Of a DNA stretch of 64,000 nt, positions 59,701 to 64,000 are shown piece by piece. Made by a program: the position numbers and the translations under genes. The DNA comes from Ascaris suum (taxonomy: Eukaryota > Nematoda > Chromadorea > Rhabditida > Ascarididae). The DNA lies in contig CM024184.1 of NCBI GenBank assembly GCA_013433145.1, positions 4,526,137-4,590,136 on the forward strand, given 5' to 3'. How positions within the stretch are numbered: position 1 is the stretch's first letter; each line of letters begins with the position of its first letter. The notes beneath the pieces are model-generated. The model saw only the letters and a list, made by a program, of their open reading frames with translations. It searched no databases and was not told the DNA's origin.

Positions 59701-61064
59701 AAGAACTTCATCAAGATAAACCGCAATAACTGCTGAGTTCCATTTGCCTTAAGAATCTGTCTTCGATTCAGCTATTTGAAACTTTACTCTAGCCGATTAA
59801 CTTGTAAGTAACCCCTCTTGCAGCGCTCTAATATAAACATCTGCAAGTACTCAGAATAACAATTCAACTAGAGAAAACTGAGGATCATGATTAAATCGAA
59901 CAACTTCCAGGAAGTCATATAAAGAGGAGAGATGGGAGCTAGAAGAAAATCAGTGCCATACACACACATTTAACCGCAACTTCTATTCAACCTCACTAAT
60001 GTTACAGCTAGTTAACAAATCTGCAAGCAACACCGGAAAACGACAAAAAAAAAGTGAGGAAAGCTGGCGACGAGACGCATAATATGTGCAAATAATGGTA
60101 AAGGAAAACTCTGGTGCCAACAAGCTCCTTCCTGCTATTTCCGGTAGGAAGAAATCCATTATGTGCTATCAGCATTCAAATAAAAACTACGAAGAATCAC
60201 CTCCTCCAGCCCGAATGGGATCATCTTCTTCTGTTATATCCCATAATTCAAAAACGAAGAGCCTAACACATAGAAAATTGACCCTTTTCATATCTCTTTG
60301 CGCAGCTTGCTTCTCGACAGCACTTGCAAGGGCACTTCGCAGTTCATCACAGGCCGAGATCATTGGTTGGGAACTGCGCACCGACAGTATTCCATCGTTC
60401 GCATAAATTGGTGAGTTTCCTGGACTCACATAACCATTGTCATCCTCTTCGATGCCCTCTTCCATCGCTCCTTCAGTCGGTGATTTATCCTATAAATACT
60501 GTGTTGAATGAGAGATGGTTGAAGAATGAAAAGAAAGGATTATGCTCAGAGGGAGGGAAGTGGAGGAGGGGCGGAGGGGGGGGGGGGAGGTGGGAGGTTA
60601 GAAGAAAAGACCCGCGCAAAACATATTCTAATAAATAAGTAGACACAGCAAGTAAAACGGGTCAGAGATTGAAGTGATGGGGTTCACAACGCGTAGCTTA
60701 CCAAGCACCTGCACAACATAGAAAGCATCAAATACTTCAATATTGAAAAAGTGGCACGAAGCATCTTTAAAATATCGTTTCGGTCGAATAAGATCGGGAA
60801 AGCACCAATCATAAAATACCTTTGCCAAAGATTTTGACTGATCGGATTCTAAAGGCGACGGCGAATCCACATCCGTGTCAGCATCCGCAGCAACCCCTGA
60901 GTCCGGTGACTTTTCTTGTGCGGATAGTTTCGGATCACATATCATCAGCTGATCATTTAATGGCATCGATGAAAACTGCTGCGCCAAAAACGGATTGTTT
61001 CGAAACGGTAGATTCTGCATGTCCATACCAAAACCCATAGCCTCCAGCGGTCGGCCATACATCC
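53513..61064 (-). CDS. mep-1: MEP-1-like C2H2 zinc-finger protein, ten exons joined in frame, 3' end unresolved
   Basis: Ten exons on the minus strand join without a frame break: 61064-60820, 60489-60283, 59083-58891, 58659-58562, 56962-56808, 56485-56381, 55458-55365, 55026-54862, 54508-54278 and 53729-53513. They give about 569 residues. Zinc-binding residues (C,C,H,H unless stated) are near 259/262/275/280, 370/373/386/391, 400/403/416/418 (last residue Cys), 424/427/442/447, 456/459/472/477, 485/488/501/505 (across an intron), 513/516/529/534 and 538/541/554/559. The segments RCKRCKSRFIEKNVYERHL, IPPEDEIVAEGF and CAEWGALKNH are what I recognise as MEP-1. Established: C. elegans MEP-1 is nuclear, binds MOG helicases and acts with LET-418/Mi-2 and HDA-1 to keep germline genes off in somatic cells; fly MEP-1 forms a complex with Mi-2. 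The last exon ends in phase 1 with no stop, so more exons must follow. The identity is by recognition, not by search; another multi-finger protein remains possible. Confidence 0.75.
54278..54508 (-). CDS. mep-1: mep-1-like exon 9, zinc fingers 4, 5 and first half of 6
   Basis: The acceptor is GCATTTTCAG and the donor is the near-consensus TCG|GTGAGT, both phase 0; 77 residues. It carries CFECTPMRNLCTQQRLFNH (finger 4), CNMCALKFLTPRKLRKH (finger 5) and the Cys pair of finger 6 (CHFCDELFTSEC). The His pair of finger 6 lies in exon 10, so the intron splits a finger. Confidence 0.8.
54862..55026 (-). CDS. mep-1: mep-1-like exon 8, zinc fingers 2 and 3
   Basis: The acceptor is AGCTTTCAG in phase 0, with 55 residues. 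Finger 2 is CPFCDKRFRNEVSLKKH with its second His five residues later. Finger 3 is CLRCFKAIRSKDDLPTHEC, C2HC in form. The donor TTG|GTTCGA is weak but gives phase 0 into exon 9; reading through adds a non-finger tail that runs on into the intron. Confidence 0.75.
55365..55458 (-). CDS. mep-1: mep-1-like exon 7
   Basis: The acceptor is ACTTTCAG. One base completes an Asp codon, then IPLPGELSGGIPARFDGQGF and a basic tail (RQPKRFYKKK) follow. The donor is AAG|GTATAT in phase 0. Only this reading phase is open across the exon. Confidence 0.7.
55844..55867. repeat. 12-bp tandem duplication
   Basis: Two exact copies of TACCAATGAGTA, within the intron between mep-1-like exons 6 and 7. Confidence 0.9.
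56381..56485 (-). CDS. mep-1: mep-1-like exon 6
   Basis: The acceptor is ATTGCAG. One base completes the Arg codon of exon 5, then MAELEANRIEEIASGGYIPP and EDEIVAEGF follow. The alternative donor TTCCAA|GTGAAT, nine bases upstream of the used end, was rejected because only CAAGA|GTAATT keeps exon 7 open. The preceding intron holds a 49-base (AT)n run. Confidence 0.75.
56677..56725. repeat. (AT)n dinucleotide run, about 24 units
   Basis: 49 bases of AT in the intron between mep-1-like exons 5 and 6, preceded by AAAT-type repeats. Confidence 0.95.
56808..56962 (-). CDS. mep-1: mep-1-like exon 5, zinc finger 1
   Basis: The acceptor is CTTTTTTAG. The exon encodes IRKLVRSKMVRCKRCK and onward: a C-x2-C-x12-H-x4-H finger, followed by a glutamate/glutamine-rich helix (LIQQEEEIAEQ). 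It ends in phase 2 at CAAAG|GTTAGT. The finger together with the acidic helix after it is the stretch that most suggests MEP-1. Confidence 0.8.
58562..58659 (-). CDS. mep-1: mep-1-like exon 4, proline-rich linker
   Basis: A TTTTTAG acceptor in phase 1 leads into 33 residues ending SLSDLPAPPPHPTDPEE, a proline-rich linker just before the first finger. The donor is GAG|GTTACT. The exon is followed by a 1.6 kb intron in which I found no other exon of compatible phase. Confidence 0.65.
58891..59083 (-). CDS. mep-1: mep-1-like exon 3
   Basis: The acceptor is CTTTTTAG and the donor is the consensus-like GAAG|GTAAGTG. It encodes 64 residues plus one base, starting KRGGLTGIGDLLSALRSSS and ending SWTYHPEILRSE. 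There is no zinc finger, although a single Cys and His occur close together. The clean splice signals at both ends make this one of the best supported exons. Confidence 0.7.
60283..60489 (-). CDS. mep-1: mep-1-like exon 2
   Basis: This exon follows a TTTATAG acceptor and encodes 69 residues in phase 0. It opens DKSPTEGAMEEGIEEDDNGY, which is acidic, and then has a helical Ala/Glu/Gln stretch (ELRSALASAVEKQAAQRD). The proposed donor, AGG|GTCAAT, is weak. The joined frame with exon 3 stays open, but the exact end may shift. Confidence 0.6.
60576..60587 (+). repeat. poly-G tract, 12 G
   Basis: It sits in a G/A-only patch (about 60549-60597) in the intron between mep-1-like exons 1 and 2. Confidence 0.95.
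60820..61064 (-). CDS. mep-1: mep-1-like exon 1 (first coding exon)
   Basis: The ATG at 61062 lies two bases after a TTTTGCAG acceptor, so this exon is either cis-spliced to an upstream non-coding exon or receives a spliced leader. It encodes 81 residues, MYGRPLEAMGFGMDMQ onward, then an acidic Ser/Asp/Pro-rich tail with several Asp-Ala and Ser-Pro pairs. No domain is seen. It ends in phase 0 at donor AAG|GTATTT. I chose this start because the acceptor abuts the ATG; an earlier start in an upstream exon is not excluded. Confidence 0.65.
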
Positions 61065-61072
61065 CTGCAAAA
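61065..61072 (-). promoter_or_regulatory. 3' splice acceptor two bases before the mep-1-like ATG
   Basis: TTTTGCAG on the minus strand is followed by GG and the ATG. In nematodes this spacing is typical both of a trans-splice site for a spliced leader and of an ordinary internal acceptor; the sequence alone does not separate the two. Confidence 0.5.
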
Positions 61073-64000
61073 TGCTTTCTCCTTGTTCACCATAAAAATT
61101 AGCGGCTTATTACTATCAACTAAGAATGACTTCTGCCCGTAAGTTTTGTTGTTTCACAGAAGCGATAACCACCTTCACATTTAATATATACGAACTGAGT
61201 CATTCAATCCTTTTTCTATCGTATGAGAACAGGATGTCAACAGCATTTGCGAATAGTGTGCCCTGCCACCCTCTTCGAGCAATCTCGCTCGTAAAAATAT
61301 TTGTGCTGTCCTCACAAGACCGCTAACAACTATGTGGATGATCGAATGGAATCAACTATTCGGCATCGGTAATTGACTGGCATTGGTGGCACTACTCTAG
61401 CATCACAACAAAGGTTTACTGTACAACAGTATCACCTTTTCATCTTCATATTTAGTTTACATCGCATTCGCTAGACTCATTTGTATTTCTCAGTTTCGCA
61501 TAATAATTCCTATGTATGAAATAAGAAATAAACAAATAAAGTGAGCTAGATCCCTCGCCCCTTCCTCCGTTTCCAATTTTCAGGAGCATTTCAATTGGTA
61601 CCATAGTGGAGATTTTTCTAATCGACGCAACACGAAAGGCTTCCTCCCACTTACAAAATTCCTATCTGTATTTACAGGGACGTGTACCCTTCCTTCGCAC
61701 AAAGAATCGTGCCATATACCTTCTCATCTGTGTTTAAAGCGCCCTGCGCTCTTTTTTCCGCACTCGTGCATGCTCACTTCTAAGCTTTCTTTTTTTTACC
61801 GGGGCAGACAACGCATATCTATCTAAATTTAGCGCCGTTCGAAGAAAAAAAAAAAATCAAATGACGTAGCACACTTTTTTTTGATCCCCTCTCGTTTTTA
61901 AATGCTTTTTTTCGACTATTTCCACGCAACTCTGAAAATCATCGAGGAGAAATTTAGAAAAGAAAAATTCGTTTGCAAAAATATGGAGCTTTTCGCGCAA
62001 ATTTAAGAAGCTACTAGCCAAATCTGATCTTCCAAATTGGAGACATCAAATTATACCTCATGCTAAATCTATGAACACCGGTAATCGATGAATAAAACAA
62101 TCATATTACCATTTGAAGCACATGGAGGGAAATCGGTTGGTGGTGGTCGAAAATTCCAATCTGCCATCTTGCCGTAATCCTTTCCGGGGCAAAGCCACTG
62201 AACAATATTTTGTGACGACTTCCAATCTACCACCAACGTTATTCCATAGAACGACGATTAAAGATCGACGATATACTTATTTATACAAACGAATCGGAAG
62301 CACTCGATGATTGAGAAGTTCTGCTGAAATTCATCATCATATTTAACGATATCGATTGACAGACAACGTAAACGAATAAAAACACCGCGTAAATGAGGAA
62401 AAATATTCGCAATACGCATAGAAAACAGGTGGATTAGGGAAGATTACGATCGGCTAGCAGAAAAATTGGTGACGATTTTTATTATAGAGTAAACCTTTGG
62501 CCTTATTTTATAGAATCAATTATACTTAATGTAGTCATTGCAGTGATACATAGATTCTATGTTTTGCATAAAAATTATTAAACATTTTTGGAGCATTCTT
62601 TAGTTTTTAATCCACTCAAAAAGAAGTGAAAATATTTTCGCGATTGCGATGAGGTGTACGAAACAAATCGAAGTAATGCCAGAAAAGTCAGGAAAACGAT
62701 CAATTCGATGCTATTGCAGAATTGAGCGCTTTAAAGAATTTGCCCCGGCACTAATATACACAAATGTTTTTGAGAAAAGACTTCACTCCATAGCACAATA
62801 ACTTATCACCACCGAAAACATGCTTCGACGTGAGAGCCAAAAACTTAAGGAATTAAAGAAAGCTCGTAACGATCTAATGCGGTACTACACAAAACTTTGT
62901 GTAGTAAGTTTCACTGTTCCAGTAGTACCCACTGTGCGTTACTATAATGTATAAGGCACGACAGATCATTGCACTACCTATTGTGGCTGCTTCAAAGCAT
63001 CCTAAACCTGTTGTTTTTGACGAGAAATTTGCATTTAATCTGTACTTCCGGCAATGTGCAAACACAGCGCATCGCACCACTTAGCTTCCGTTTGTCTCCA
63101 ACGAATCAACAAATGCTTAGCCAAGCTCACGGAAAAAGGTTTCTCGTCGAATCCGTTTTTACAAGCTTAGCCAAAATTTGCGCTAAAGTTGAGCTATTTA
63201 CCTAAGTTTGAGCTAGCCAGTATCAGCTACTTGACTGAGCTAAAATTTGGCTTCTCACAGCCATCATCATCAAAAGTTGAGCGATTGGCAGCAAAATAAT
63301 CGTTCAAAAAATGTTATAACCAATAATTAAAATTCCAAACATGAAAACATTGCAATTTGGATGATTTTAATGCTGCAACCTATCTTTCAAGCAAAAATAA
63401 CACGTCCACTTGTGGTTGACAACTTCAAACACCGCAATTTTAAACTCGCTGAAGACAGTGTACCTTAAACTTCCGGTGTCGAAGCATCAGTTTCTTAGAC
63501 CGACTCATTCGTTTCAGCCGAAATCCGGAAGATGGAAAAAAAATATGCAGGCTATATGGCGAAACAAAAGCGACCAATACACTGGTTGCTAAGGATAATT
63601 AAGTGGTGTTAAACCTTAGGTGAGGTCTCCATCGCATTAATTAGGAGGAGGTGGCGGTCAAGTACCTAGTGGCTTCTTGGCAGAATTTCGAAAGAAGCAT
63701 CATCAAAGCCTAAGACGGAACAACGCAAGGAGATAAGCGCAGGCGCGGAGTAGGTGGAGCCATGCAGTGCCTTTTCCTGCAAAAATTAAAAACCCCACTT
63801 CCCTAAAAGCCTCGAAAGTTTTAGGCGTCACGTACCTCCCATCCTCTTCTACCAAACCCATCTCAACACAGGCCTACGGACAAAAAGCCCAGCGAGTGTG
63901 ACACGGTTAAATACGCTCCCAGTCATCAGTTAGAACAGTCGACTTAAACCTGTGATGACATGCAGATAGGCCGACCTTGGGTGCAAAGATGAGGTTGCTT
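61073..64000. other. stretch upstream of the mep-1-like gene, no recognised gene
   Basis: This is the likely 5' region of the minus-strand gene. Short open frames at 62113-62310 and 62969-63205 (plus strand) have no known domain. At 63110-63290 a degenerate AGCTCA/GAGCTA-type motif recurs several times. The last 400 bases are GC-richer than the rest without a gene that I can name. No TATA-type promoter could be assigned. Confidence 0.4.

Noticed and set aside
63190..63216. Resemblance to the nematode SL1 spliced-leader sequence
   Set aside because: The best alignment has five mismatches over 22 bases and no GT donor follows, as an SL RNA gene would require. It lies in a local AGCT-type repeat.

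Overview
The window is AT-rich eukaryotic nuclear DNA, most likely from a nematode. Three things point that way. A minus-strand zinc-finger gene spliced over at least ten exons (about 53.5-61.1 kb) reads as MEP-1, the C2H2 protein first described in Caenorhabditis elegans as a partner of the MOG proteins and of Mi-2/LET-418. Its introns end in T-rich TTTTCAG or TTTTTAG acceptors. The window also carries scattered poly-G/poly-C tracts and long (TA)n arrays. I could not place the genus.

Layout. From 1 to about 46 kb I recognise no complete gene. This part is AT-rich spacer or very long introns, broken by a few GC-richer islands with short open frames (about 0.65-0.95, 13.8-14.1, 17.2-17.5, 26.8-27.2, 29.87-30.02, 30.5-31.2, 34.1-34.7 and 40.64-40.85 kb). 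It holds three of the four long (TA)n arrays, three of the G/C tracts and two short hairpins. At 46.06-46.21 kb on the plus strand there is a clear fragment of an ionotropic glutamate receptor: the third membrane helix with the SYTANL gate motif and the start of the second ligand-binding segment. I found no other exon of that receptor.

From about 46.4 to 61 kb much of the plus strand is rich in A and C, most clearly at 49-52 kb. This fits a single minus-strand transcription unit. The mep-1-like gene starts at an ATG two bases after a TTTTGCAG acceptor (61,065) and runs leftward. Its ten supported exons are joined in frame and encode about 569 residues with eight zinc fingers, all C2H2 except the third, which is C2HC. 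The 3' end is not settled; weak candidate exons lie at 52.3, 50.7 and 50.2 kb. From 61.1 to 64 kb I see no recognisable gene.

The two recognisable loci have no evident functional link: one is a chromatin/RNA-associated repressor that in C. elegans keeps germline genes silent in somatic cells, the other a neuronal cation channel. I did not find a convincing new multi-gene system. The items most worth a second look are the isolated receptor exon, the base-composition asymmetry, the G-tracts, a strong hairpin at 40.9 kb and the unassigned GC-rich islands.
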